The position numbers and the translations under genes are program-made. Positions 46,887 through 57,272 of a stretch of 64,000 nucleotides of DNA are shown here, piece after piece. Position 1 is the stretch's first letter. Each line of letters starts with the position of its first letter. Under the pieces are notes generated by a model. That model was not told the origin of the DNA, did no database searches, and saw only the letters and a list, made by a program, of their open reading frames with translations. This stretch comes from Litsea cubeba (lineage: Eukaryota; Streptophyta; Magnoliopsida; Laurales; Lauraceae). The stretch spans positions 154,170,766 to 154,234,765 of the forward strand of contig CM022945.1 of assembly GCA_012931725.1 (NCBI GenBank), read 5' to 3'.

Positions 46887-48191
46887 TCAATCTTCCAGCT
46901 GGCTTTTGGTCAAGACGGGCCCCAATGGCGTGAGAATATCGCGTCCTTCTCCCAAACCGACTGGGTTTTGAGCATCATAGCCCATTTTCTTCATAATAGC
47001 TTGTGCCACAGAACTATATAGGGATAGTTGAGGCATACCTTCATTTTGGAAAGGTTCAAGCATAGAGTTTGATGAAGAAGCATCCGATCTATAGAAGAAG
47101 AATGACTTTTCCTTTGCTGAAGTTGCTGGAACAACGAAGGAAGCTGACGTAGGATCTTCTATGTCAGAAGTTATCTCCATGGGAGTAAGAGCAGGCTGAA
47201 CTTGCCGAGTGTCAGCTTGGCTTAACGATGTGTCGTCTTCTGGCTCTGAATCTGAATCCGTGTCTTGCATGATAGACACGAAAGAGACAACAAATTTGCC
47301 CCCAGGCTTTTGCTTTACCTTTTTCACTTTAGTTGTGTTGACCAAAGGCTTTGAAGGTTTGAGGGAGATGATGAAGGGAGTTTGAATGCTCTCTTCAGAT
47401 TTACCGGATAATTTGTTTTCTTCCGGCGATTGTTGAGGAGCCTTGCCTTTATCTTTCTGGGGATTTTCGGCAATGGGTGCTGTGTGCTTCTCCTCTTCTT
47501 CTTTTTCACCTTCATACATCTGTGAGTCTGCGAAGTGGACTTCTTTACCTTTGAAGGGTTTTCTATCCGCAAAGACTCGATGTATCATGCCGTCGTCGCC
47601 AACAAACTTGATGCATTGATGTAAAGTTGAAGGGACAACACCATTCTCGTGGATCCAAGGGCGTCCGAGAAGGATGTTGTAGCATGAAGGGGTTTTTATT
47701 GCATACACAGTGACCTCAGAAATAAGATCACCGATCTGCAATTCGAACCTGATTTTGCCGATAGGCCTTTGAGTACTCCCATCGTATCCAAAGATAGATA
47801 CAGATGTGTGGCTCAGCTTGCTGGGTGGGATGCCCAACTCTTCAAGAGCCGATGTGGAGATGAGGTTGAGTGCAGAACCTGGGTCGATCTGAACTCTGTG
47901 CATAGGCATTTCCTTGATGTACCCTGTGAAGTACAGGGGTTGGTTATGCCTGGTTTCGCCAAGTAGGAGGTCGTCCTTTGTGAAGGCGATGATTGCACTG
48001 GCTGCTTTTTTAATCGAGAGGCATTCAATGCATGATCCCTCAGTTTTCTTCTTTTCTCCCTTTGAGGAGGCTTCTGAGTTTTTGACCCGGTAATCCATTT
48101 CAATTTGGAGGACTTGCGGGGCATGTTTGTCGACATCCTCATTCAGCTTTTGTAATTCTGAGATGAGATTATCACGAGTGTGCGGAGACAT
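46887..48191 (-). pseudogene. Inner element protease with G-patch-like tail
   Basis: A 434-codon frame. Aspartic protease at residues about 85-190, with active-site VQIDPGSALNLIS (D103; proline instead of the usual threonine/serine, a variant common in plant gypsy) and YNILLGRPWIH. An acidic and lysine-rich linker follows. Near the C-terminus, IMKKMGYDAQNPVGLGEGRD resembles a G-patch, a nucleic-acid-binding motif. The frame ends 320 bases before the RT linker. Coding continues in a nearby frame with a TGA near 46568. Confidence 0.8.
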
Positions 48192-49611
48192 TCATAATAA
48201 ATCCAGGATGTGCAGACGTGCAGGTATGTGCTTGAAGTGTTCAATCAAGTCATACTTGAAAGCCTCCTTAGGGCCTGCATGTTCATCATTATTGCCACTA
48301 GGGGCGCTTACAACATCTTTTCCCGAAGGATTTACATATGTAAAGGAAGATTGGTTGTAATTCTTGTGGTAGTCCCGGCCAGAGCGGGTGCCTCTACCAA
48401 CTTCGAGAGCTTCTTGAGAAGGGTCTTCGTTTGGAAGATTGTCTTCAGGATCAAGAGGCTCTCGTTTATCATTTGCTGAGGATGTATCAGCAACAGAGTT
48501 GCCATCCTCAGTGATTGTGTTGCATGGAGCATTTTCCCGGGAACAAGTCCTGAACAGCATCCAGCAACCTTTCTTCTTCGTTGACTAATTCATCATCCCA
48601 AGCATCAATAGCTGGGAATTCTTCAGTCAGGAAGGGTGTAAACTTTGAAGTCACAGTCTCAGGAGAAGAAACCTGAGGGGGTGTCATCTCAGTGAAAGTC
48701 ACGTGAGACGAGGTGGCTTCAAAAGATACATTGCTAGGCGTCGCCGGAGTGTAAGTGCTCTCATCAGACGATGCTTCGGAAGAGCTATAATCCCGAATTA
48801 TCACATTGCAGGAAGCTCTGATGGGAGACGTCGCCTGATCGGAGTCAGACTCATCCTCGGATGTAAGAGGATCGTCTATCCAGCAATTTTCTCCATTTTC
48901 AGGAGTTAAGGGAGGATGTACCTGATGGTCTTCAAGGACTTCAGGCTCTGGATTGCGAGGAGGCCCTTTGACGCGTTCTTGCTCTTGTTTTAGAGCGAGA
49001 TGCTGCAAGATCCTTGCATATTCTTCAAGATCAGGCATGGGAGCCAAATCTTCTTCTTCATCAACTCTTTGTGGCTCAACATGGTTGATTTCCACTGGAG
49101 TAATGAGAGGTGCTGGGTCAGCAGTATTTTCTCGTACAGCCTCTCGGTCTTCTTCATCATCAGACCAGGATCCTTGTGGCTATGGAGGGTTATACCAGAT
49201 TACTGGCATAAGATGAGTCTCAGGAACCCATTCTTCATCGGAGAGATATTCTCCTATTTCAAGGGACTCCTCCCACTCGTCTGTGTAATTAGATTCGAAT
49301 CCATCATCGGTGTCACTGGACTCGTATCCATCAATGGAGAATCCAACTACCAAATTACAAGAGTATGATGCCTCTTGCATGGCTTCTTTGAATTGAGGTG
49401 GCATGAAATCACTGAGAGTGAATTTTCTTACCCCCTTTGAAGTCTCTGGAAGGGATGTTTTTGTTGCCTCCAGTGAAGTGGTAGAGGAGGCCTCTGCCTT
49501 TTTTTTGACCTTTTGTTTTGGCTGGGTCTTCTCTTGCCGTTTGAGCTTGAGGAGATATTTCCTAGCCTGCCTTCGCTGTTGAGCTGTAGGCTTTGTTTTC
49601 ACGACCTCCTA
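48192..49611 (-). pseudogene. Inner element acidic spacer between Gag and protease
   Basis: Frames 49602-49180, 49095-48508 and 48560-48192 encode a basic start (QQRRQARKYLLKLKRQEK) and then a long Asp/Glu/Ser/Thr-rich stretch with no known fold. A TAG at 49609-49611 separates it in frame from Gag. Another TAG near 49180 (PP-stop-PQG) breaks it. A frameshift lies near 48520. Confidence 0.7.
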
Positions 49612-50780
49612 ATTTTCATCTTCCAGGAGATCGGGATGTACCCATATGGGTTGTTTGTCTGACGTCGGGTAAGGAACCAGTTCCTTGGACGCTTGAATTG
49701 AGTTTATCACCTTGAAGGAAGTAGTGATCTTCTTCTTCGGTGATTTTGATGTTTGTCCACATGTCACCATGTTGACGGAGGCAGACCCATAGTTTTTGTC
49801 AAAGGTGATGACTCCGTTTTTGCACATCTCGTTTATTTTCTCCCTCACAACGAAGCATTGATTGAGAGGATGCGAGATCATCTGGTGGTATGGACAGTAC
49901 CGAGGATCGTTGGTTTTGCCAACATCACCCGGTCTTTTTGGTTCAGGCAAGGTGAGCTTGCCGTTTGCCACAAGAGCTCCGAAGATTTCATCAACATCTT
50001 CATCAAACGGGTATTTCTTCTCTACTCCATCTTTGAAGGCATCTGAGAGTTCAGGTCTCTTACCCGCAGCTTTGTTTTCGGCTTTCTTTGTTGGCTGAGG
50101 AGCTGACTTGGTCTGCACATTGAGGACCTTTTTCTTCTTTGGCTTAGAGGTTGCAATGCCGGTTCGCTCTTTTCTTGATGATTTTTGACTGTTGAGGTCC
50201 TTAATCTCCGTTTCAGCTTCCATGGAAGCTTCTAGGAGTTCTCCCAGGTTCTTTGATTTGTTGCCGATGATCATGGAGCGGATTCTAGCTCTCATGTTGT
50301 TTCGGCAGATGTCGACTAGCGACGCTTGTGGCAGTACATCAGAGCATTTGTACGCCATTGCTTTCCACTTGTGAATGAAGCCATATGTTGACTCATTCTC
50401 CCCTGTTTTAGGTTGCACAGCTGAGCCATAGTAGCGGGATGATCCTCACCTTTGAAGTGAGTCAGGAAGCGTGTCTCTAGCATGGCCCAGTTTTGGATCG
50501 AGTCCTCCGGCAGAGTGGAGTACCAATCGAAGGCCGTACCTTTTAGGGTACTTGCAAAGAGGCGGATCTTGAGTGCATCTTGATCCGCGATAGCTCCTGT
50601 CAGGATCTTGAAGTGGATGACGTGCTGTCTGGCTGATCCTTTCCCCGTATATGTTTGGAGAGTAGGATGCTTGAATTTGGTGGGGAACGGGACCGAGTCC
50701 ATCCATAAGGGATATGGTGGCTTGATCCCATGCTCCTTGAGTATATACTGTCTACGTCTTTTTAGGTAAGGGCGCGTGAC
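49609..50780 (-). pseudogene. Inner element gag core
   Basis: The retrotrans_gag domain reads FKHPTLQTYTGKGSARQHV, LFASTLKGTAFDWYSTLPE, FLTHFKGEDHPATMAQL. After a frame change near 50400 it reads YGFIHKWKAMAYKCSD, NMRARIRSM. A lysine-rich linker follows, and then a zinc-knuckle-like CPYHQMISHPLNQC (CX2HX4HX4C). It ends LLEDEN before a TAG at 49609. Confidence 0.82.
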
Positions 50781-50839
50781 TCATTTTCTTCTCCATTTAC
50801 CTCATCGTCTTGATGATTCGGAGGAGGTTGATTGTTCGC

Positions 50840-52093
50840 CTAATTTTGGAAGGCGAGGAGAAGGTTTTCCATCGGAGTTTCAATCCTCTGCTGGCCTTGT
50901 TCCAACTGCTGGATGCGGGTGATCACATCTTCTGGAGGTGGATTGCGGGGTGGTGGCTCAGAATTTGTAGCCAAGACATTCATCCTTCGTGATTCGAACG
51001 AAGAAACTGTCCTGGTGACTGAGCTGGGGCTCATTCTTTTTGAGGAAGAGCTTGAGGAAGGATCACTCTGCTGTCCTTTACTTGAAGGAGCAGGGGATTC
51101 TTCTGAATGTCTTCTTGTCCTGGAGATGCTGCGGGTCATCGGACGTCGGACATGGATTTTTGTTGCTGACTTTTGGCGCCTTCTGGTTTTTCCAACCATA
51201 TGGACGGCAGCAACTTGGTTGGGTCTTTCTTTTTCGACCCATTTGGGAGAGACTTGAAGTGTAGGAGGCTGGGTCCTTTGCTTCTCTAGTCTCTTTTGTC
51301 TATACGATGCGCGGCGGCGTATGCGACGAGCAATTTGAGCTTCGGTCAGCTCTGGCTGGGCTTTGACGATGAAGGATGTGCTCCCTCGGGCGCAGCAGCC
51401 GAGCCTGTCTTCTTTACAGTTGGGCAAGGACGGGATGCGAACCCTGTCCTTCGCCTGTTGCAGCGAAGCTTTGAATTTTTGGAGTTCGGCCCCTGTAGAG
51501 ATGAAGGGTCGAACTGCAGGTTTGTAGGCCCTAGCAAGTGCTTGCAGAGGCCTTGTGATGCATGACTTGATTTTGGGCTTGTAGGAACAAGCCGGCTCAT
51601 GCTAGTTTGACTTGGGAGTCAGGTTGGAGATGGGTCTCTCCTCTTTCATGTAAGCAAGAGGGTAGAACTGGTTCTCCTTGAGTGGGGCCAGGAATGCTGG
51701 CTTGGTAGATGTTTGGGACCTTCTTTGTTTTGGTGAAGGTCTTGGGGACCAAGTCTTGGGATAGACCTGGTGGTTTGCTGGTCGAGGCTTCGTGGGGCTG
51801 CCACGGGCTTCAGGCCTTCTAGTGCTCGCCTTTGGTGTCACGGTAGTGACACGTTGAGAGGCGAGTTTCTGCTTCTTGGAAGGAGCAGTTTGTTCTTCGG
51901 GAAGTGGGAATGGTCCCAGCGTCCCAAAGACGATAGTCCGGGGAGTCCGGGTCGACCCGGAGCTTAGAGAGTTGCCGAGGGAGTTGACGCTTCGGCAGCT
52001 GATGGGGCGCTTGTAGGTGCGCATAGTTTGCTTCTGTTGAAGAATGAGTTGGTGCTTGTTCTCATCGAAAGTAATGGTAAGCGATGCTGCCAT
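50840..52093 (-). pseudogene. Inner element ORF1 / N-terminal Gag extension
   Basis: The first plausible ATG is at 52093 (MAASLTITFDENKHQ). The frame runs to a TAG at 51602-51604 and continues in the same frame to 50838. It is rich in K, R, S, P and T with predicted disorder, and ends in a short helical part (ITRIQQLEQGQQRIETPM). Ogre elements carry an extra ORF1 of unknown function upstream of gag. Position and composition match, so this is either ORF1 or a fused ORF1-gag leader. Confidence 0.65.
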
Positions 52094-52489
52094 AGTTAGT
52101 TTTTTTCGAAAAATTTCTGAAACAAGACCACATTCATTAGTAATCACAAGAATATAATGATCATAAATGGGAAGTTCTATGGTTTCGTCTTTTCAAATCG
52201 CTCGAGGAAGATGACCCAAGCAATATGAAGAAGGCAAGATGCCATAGAGGGTACAATTGTTCTGATCACAGGTATGGTAAGCCCAGAATGAGCATTCCAG
52301 TGACTGCAAGAAGCAATTGTTAACTTAAATTCGACTTATCGAGAAGCAGAGCTTGCTCGAAGTAAGAAGAATATAAAGTTGGAGTTACAAATGTGCTGGT
52401 CGCAATACAGTAGACCCTAAAAGGGCGTACTAGTACCGCTAGACACAAATGTTTTGAGACCGCATCCATGAGATGAGATTCTCTGTTTT

Positions 52490-52780
52490 GAAAGGTCAAG
52501 ATTGGATTCATCAAAGAGAGCAGATGGTATTCCGATCTGAACACGGGCTCAGCGATTTCCGCGAGCGCCAGTGCTCAGAAAGAAATGAACCATAATTTCT
52601 CGGATCTGAATCCAAAAATGACGAGTTTTTTTTTTTTTAAAGGCCAATATCGGGTTCATCAAAGAGAGCAAAAGGCACTCCAATCTGAACACGGGCTCAG
52701 TGATTTCCTCGAGCGCCAATGCTCTGAAAAGAGAAGACCAAGATTTCTCCAATCTAAACCCAAAATGACGGAAGTTTTTT
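52490..52780. repeat. About 160-bp duplicated unit in the inner element leader
   Basis: Two diverged copies with TTCATCAAAGAGAGCA, CTGAACACGGGCTCAG and GATTTCC(G/T)CGAGCGCCA at about 52505 and 52655. They are related in layout to the array at 53.2-54.0 kb. Confidence 0.75.
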
Positions 52781-52960
52781 TTTGAATATTTTTTTTTGAA
52801 GATTTTTTTTTTAAAATCTTTTTTTTATTATTATTTTTTTATTTTTAAGATTTTTTTTGAAATTTTTTTTTATTTTTTATTTTTTATTTTTTTATTTTTT
52901 ATTTTAAATTTTTTTTATTTTTTAAAAATTTTATTTTTTAAAAAAAAAAATTATTTAAAA
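52781..52960. repeat. T/A low-complexity block
   Basis: About 180 bases composed almost only of T and A (runs of T with TTTTTATT and GATTTTTT). It is prone to slippage and assembly error. The predicted phenylalanine-rich frame here is spurious. Confidence 0.9.
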
Positions 52961-53189
52961 GACGAGAGAGTACACATAGGCCTCCTAACCCGGTCTTATG
53001 AAATCTTGATTGATAGAATTGCCCCCAGGTAAGGGTAGGATTACTTAATGAACCCGTTTGGAGGACCCTTGCCTAGAACAGTCAAGCTGTCTCCACACTC
53101 TGGACAAGGCTTTTCTTGAATCAACCATGATCAAAGAACGCAGTTGGTTTGACCTTAGTGGTCTATGTCTTTTTTTTTATATATATATA

Positions 53190-53980
53190 TTTTTTGATCT
53201 TTAATGAACTCATCGAAGAGAAACGATGGCCCAAAACCTTAGTCGAACAGGCTCAACATTTCTGCAAGCGCGATGAACGATAGGAACGGATCAAGGTTTC
53301 TCAATTTTGAATTCAAAATGAAAAATCTGATGATTTTTTATATATATATATATATATTTTAGAACTTTAATGAACTCATCGAAGAGAAACGATGGCCCAA
53401 AACCTTAGTCGAACAGGCTCAACATTTCTGCAAGCGCGATGAACGATAGGAACGGATCAAGGTTTCTCAATTTTGAATTCAAAATGAAAAATCTGATTTT
53501 TTTTATTATATATATATATATATTTTTTTAGATTTTTAATGAACTCATCGAAGAGAAACGATGGCCCAAAACCTTAGTCGAACAGGCTCAACATTTCTGC
53601 AAGCGCGATGAACGATAGGAACGGATCAAGGTTTCTCAATTTTGAATTCAAAATGAGAAATCTAGATTTTTTTTTTTTTGAAAAAGAGAAAGAGTGGAAA
53701 TAAATTCAAAGAATTAGAAATTTCCAAAAAATCTCATCTCATTTTTTTTAGATCTTTAATGAACTCATCGAAGAGAAACGATGGCCCAAAACCTTAGTCG
53801 AACAGGCTCAACATTTCTGCAAGCGCGATGAATGATAGGAACGGATCTAGGTTTCTCAATTTTGAATCCAAAACGAGAAATCTAAGTTTTTTTTGATTTT
53901 TTTTTTTGAAAAGAGAAAGAGTGGAAATAAATTCAAATAATTAGAAATTTCTAAAAAATCTCATCTCATTTTTTTTTAGA
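53190..53980. repeat. Tandem array in inner element leader, 4 copies
   Basis: AATGAACTCATCGAAGAGAA anchors lie at 53203, 53369, 53538 and 53758, so units are about 166, 169 and 220 bp. The 120-base cores are nearly identical. The variable part between cores is (TA)n or AGAGAAAGAGTGGAAATAAA. The array lies between the 5' LTR and ORF1. Confidence 0.92.
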
Positions 53981-54105
53981 TGCGGAATCCAACATAGGCC
54001 ACCAATTAGAAAGTAGCCAAGGAATCGAGAAAAGAAATATAAGCATAGAGCAAAATATATGATATGCAAATATTCCATTTCTAGCATCGTGTTCTCAAAT
54101 GAACG

Positions 54106-56659
54106 TGTCCCACCGAGGTCGGCGGACGTGGGAGTCCGTTGGGTCCGACCCTTTCGTAACCGGGGGGCAAGGGGCGTGCATCAACATTTCTTTGTGTGGG
54201 TGTGCCAGATTTTCTATTTTACTTGGAATTGCAAGTGGTGATCCGGAGATCAACATTCGCAAGTAAAAAGGAAATCAACTTCTTTCAAGTTTTCCATTGC
54301 ACATATATTTAAGAAAAGAGACATTTTCTTGATTTGCCGTGAAAGGCGATTTTTTTTTTGCATTTATAGCCGATTTTGGCGTTTATAGCCGATTTTTGGC
54401 GTTTATAGCCGATTTTGGCGTTTATAGCCGTTTTACAATTCTTATCAATAATGAAAGACAAGAGTTGTGATTTTTTGTCTCTTTAAAAAAATATACAAAC
54501 TACAATGAAAAGCAAGAAAAGGAGGATCTAACTTCTCAGGAGATTGTGGGGGACTCGTTCAGATTGACGGTCACAAGTCATATGTGGACTTCGCCATCAT
54601 CCATGCAGATGAAAACAGAGGATGCTATTGATTCGCTTGGCTTGGCTATAACCTCAGGTTCTTAGAGGACAAAGACCAAAAGGAGGTCCTATGTCCAATA
54701 AAAAGCCGAGTAGACGGGCTGAAAAGTCATGTCTGAGCCATTTGGAGGCAGAAGGAGAAGGCAAGGACCTTGGGGGGGTACCCCCCAAGGGACTTTTGTC
54801 ACCTTGTAGCGGTGGTCGGTGTAGAACTTCCGCAGAGTTTTCTCTCTTTGATGCCTTTTTCTGTCTGAGTTTCCGGATTTTCTGCAGTCTATTGTCTGTG
54901 TTTTTTTTTTCTTCTTGGAGAGCTCTCCTATTTATAGGCTTTTAGGTAGCCATTTAGGAGGGTTTATGAGCCTTAATTGTCATAAAGATACATAAAGGGA
55001 GGAGTTACAAGATTGAATTCTTTGTTTTGTAACTCCTTTTTCTTGGCTTCTGATGGGCCGGAGGAGATTGAGGGCATTTAATCGCCTTTAATCGCCATGA
55101 TGGGCGGAGTTTCATGGGTTAAATGCCATGAATCTCTTGACTTATAACTCCCGGATGCTTGCTTCTGATTGGTCCGTCCAAAGAAATGGATTAATGACTG
55201 TAATAAAGCTAGTCAATTAATCGCATTAAGTGGTCGCCGAGCAGTTGAAGAGTCGCGGGCCGTGCCGCGTCTTTTGGGATTCTTCTGGCAATGATCATCG
55301 ATGAATCTTCATGTAGATCGACATCGGATGACCATGTGACTTCAGGTGTTGGTTGCCAACAGCGGGTCATTGCCATCTGTCCTGTCGATTTCTCGATCGG
55401 TCGGGTAGAAAGCACACTTTTTTTGGTTGACCGGGTGGCGATCAATGTTGTTTTCGATACTCTTGATGATTAATCCATATTTTTGACGGATGTCAGAGGA
55501 TTTGGTGTCTCAAAAGTATGAATTTTGGAAAATACCAGAGGCTGGACGCTTCAAATCGCGAAAAAACAGTGAAAAACGGGGTTTCCGGGGCCTTCCCGGC
55601 GATCCCGGGCCCTAGGGTCGCAGGGGTCTGCGACCCTGGGGGGTTTTCCCCCTCTTTATCCCGTTTTGTGTGCGTTCTTGCTGTTTTTCGATTATTTTTT
55701 CTTCTGTATTTTTCCTTGACATTTTGACCATTTATTGGCCTGATTTCCCTGTAGGAAACCTGATGGGAATCCTTGCATTTTATTTTGCAAAGTTTCCAAT
55801 TTCCTGAGAAAGCCGAAGACTTTGTCACGCAGAGCTGCCGATTTTCCGTCAGAAGCTGAAACTGGGTCAAACGATGTCGGAATGACCTGAAATTTGAGGT
55901 GAAGCCTCCTGAGCAATAAATAAGACCAACCATAGGCTTCTGTTTAAGTTTTGAAGCCGTTTGGGGTCCTATCCCAAGTAGACTTGCTTTTATCGCGATG
56001 AAGATGTCGCGGTTTGATGTGCGGTCAACCGATGTCCGATTGACTTGAAACTTGACAAGGAACCTATTGGAGTCATTTTAAGATGATCCATAGGCTCTGT
56101 CTTGGAAACCATGGTCCCAGGGAGCTTTGCCGCCGAGAGGCCTGATTTGGCTTCCGAGCGTCAAACTATGGTCAAATGTTGTCGAAATGACCTGAAATTT
56201 GACGTGTAGCCCTTTGCAAGCATTTTGAAGCCGTCCATGTGCTCTATCTGATGAGTGATGGCCTCGGTGGTTCTCACCGCCGAGAGGCTTGATTTAGCTG
56301 TTCGAGGGTTGATGTAGGGTCAAACATTGTCGGTTTGACTCGGAACTTGACGTGGAGCCTTTTGGATGTATTTTGAGACCATCCATCGGCTCTGATCGAA
56401 GATTTGGTGTCTCCGATGCTTTCGCCGCCGGGAGCTCCTTTTCAGTTGCCAGAGAAGCGAAGTTAGGCCAAATGATTTTGAAATGGCCCGAAACTTCTTG
56501 TATACTCCTCTTTTGGCTGTCTTGAAGGATCTTGCAGTTTTTGTTTGATTCTGACAAGATTTGATTTTTGGAAGTAGCATTGGCTATTTATGGCAGGTTG
56601 CGACTTCATGTAGCTCTTTGGATCTTTGAAGAGGCAAAGTGACATTTTTGGTGTCAACA
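54106..56659 (-). repeat. 5' LTR of the inner element (about 2.55 kb)
   Basis: It starts TGTTGACACCAAAAATGTC (56659) and ends near CTCGGTGGGACA (54106). TATAAATA lies at 54936-54929, then GGAGAGCTCTCC. It matches 36723-39244 with scattered changes, for example an extra GATTTTGGCGTTTATAGCC unit near 54410 and GGGGGTACCCCC at 54775. The primer site just inside was not assigned to a tRNA. Confidence 0.88.
54929..54936 (-). promoter_or_regulatory. TATA box in inner 5' LTR
   Basis: TATAAATA on the minus strand in GCCTATAAATAGGAGAGC. The counterpart in the 3' LTR is at 37520-37513. Confidence 0.7.
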
Positions 56660-57272
56660 GATGGGATCCACCGACCTGAGGCAAACTCCCTCCGGGATGT
56701 TGTAAGTAGCCCTAAACCTAGCTATGCCCTCGTCTGTATCTAACCGAAACCTAGGGGTGCCAATGTCTAAAAGAAGAAGACAGCGGAAAGAAACCCTAAA
56801 GGTGGAGGAACCCTAAAAAAACCAGACAGGAGCACGAAGTTACTTACAGAAGCAGGAGGGCGAGTCAAGAACTGATCTGGGCGCGTCCTACAGTCGTCTT
56901 CGCCAGGGAAATCTCGAGAAGATAGACGAAGAGCAGAGCAGAAATCGAAGGCAAAGGCAAAGGAAATCAGAAAAAAGAAAGAAAGAAGCTAACCCTATTT
57001 ATAGAAAGAAAACCCTCCTTGGGCGCCACTTTCGAATTCGAAGAGATGGATTTCGCAATCCGCGCCTGTTCCATCAATGAGACAGCGCAATTAGTGATGA
57101 AGCTACACGTGTAGCCGTCGGTTCGCTTCCCAGGACGGACAGGACGAAACATTTATTGCCTCAGAAAAGTTGAAGCGACATCAAGCAATGATCGCTGCAT
57201 CTCCAGACGGATTCTCTAGCTTCTGACCCCTAAAGGCTAGGACGCTTAAGAGGTAAAAAGCTAGGAGGCAAT
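56660..57272 (-). other. 5' end of the outer antisense gene and outer PPT
   Basis: Contains the antisense gene's first coding part (56766-56660) and an upstream intron with donor CTTCTGTAAGTAAC near 56855. It also holds the leader and TATA box. Immediately before the 3' LTR lies AAAAAGCTAGGAGGCAAT, the probable plus-strand polypurine tract. Confidence 0.65.
56996..57003 (-). promoter_or_regulatory. TATA box of the outer antisense gene
   Basis: TATAAATA on the minus strand in TTTCTATAAATAGGGTTAGC, about 230 bases before the first antisense coding exon and 270 bases inside the 3' LTR. Confidence 0.65.

Larger units (their letters stand above)
36723..56659 (-). mobile_element. Inner Ogre-like Tat-lineage retrotransposon (about 19.9 kb)
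   Basis: It reads on the minus strand: 5' LTR 56659-54106, leader with tandem repeats, ORF1/gag, protease, RT, RNase H, second (archaeal-type) RNase H, integrase, long 3' region with a plus-strand antisense gene, PPT (GAGGGGGCATT ending at 39245), 3' LTR 39244-36723. Size, an extra N-terminal ORF1 region and the dual RNase H place it in the Tat lineage near Ogre. LTR copies agree closely in sampled stretches. The plus-side boundary is uncertain by about 10 bp and no target duplication was found. It lies in the antisense gene of the outer element. Confidence 0.87.
34368..56766 (-). pseudogene. Antisense gene (aORF) of the outer element, split by the inner element
   Basis: Minus-strand exon pieces: 56766-56660 (acceptor CTTTTAG; RFRATYNIPEGVCLR), then the 19.9-kb insertion, 36722-36274 (TRGWSCGWMPFPLISVIEDG, VRFPLHPLLRACLS, LMPNGFKVIMGTAKLNEIL), 82-bp intron, 36191-35250 (low-complexity S/P/A/G-rich region with PPRKKSKEGEKDSG), 75-bp intron (GTAAGT...TTTACAG), 35174-34368 (leucine/glutamate-rich coiled coil, then a P/A-rich tail). 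The FPLHP block is the hallmark of the antisense ORFs described in Tat-lineage elements (putative gypsy-type transposon domain). Damage: a TGA in LS-stop-DMEV near 35317 and a frame change near 36010-36140. TATA lies at 57003-56996 and AATAAA at 34279-34274. Function unknown. Confidence 0.8.

Noticed and set aside
55493..55933. 146-codon frame and its counterpart at 38136-38501
   Set aside because: Both lie inside the two LTRs of the inner element, at the same place, with no domain. They are LTR sequence.
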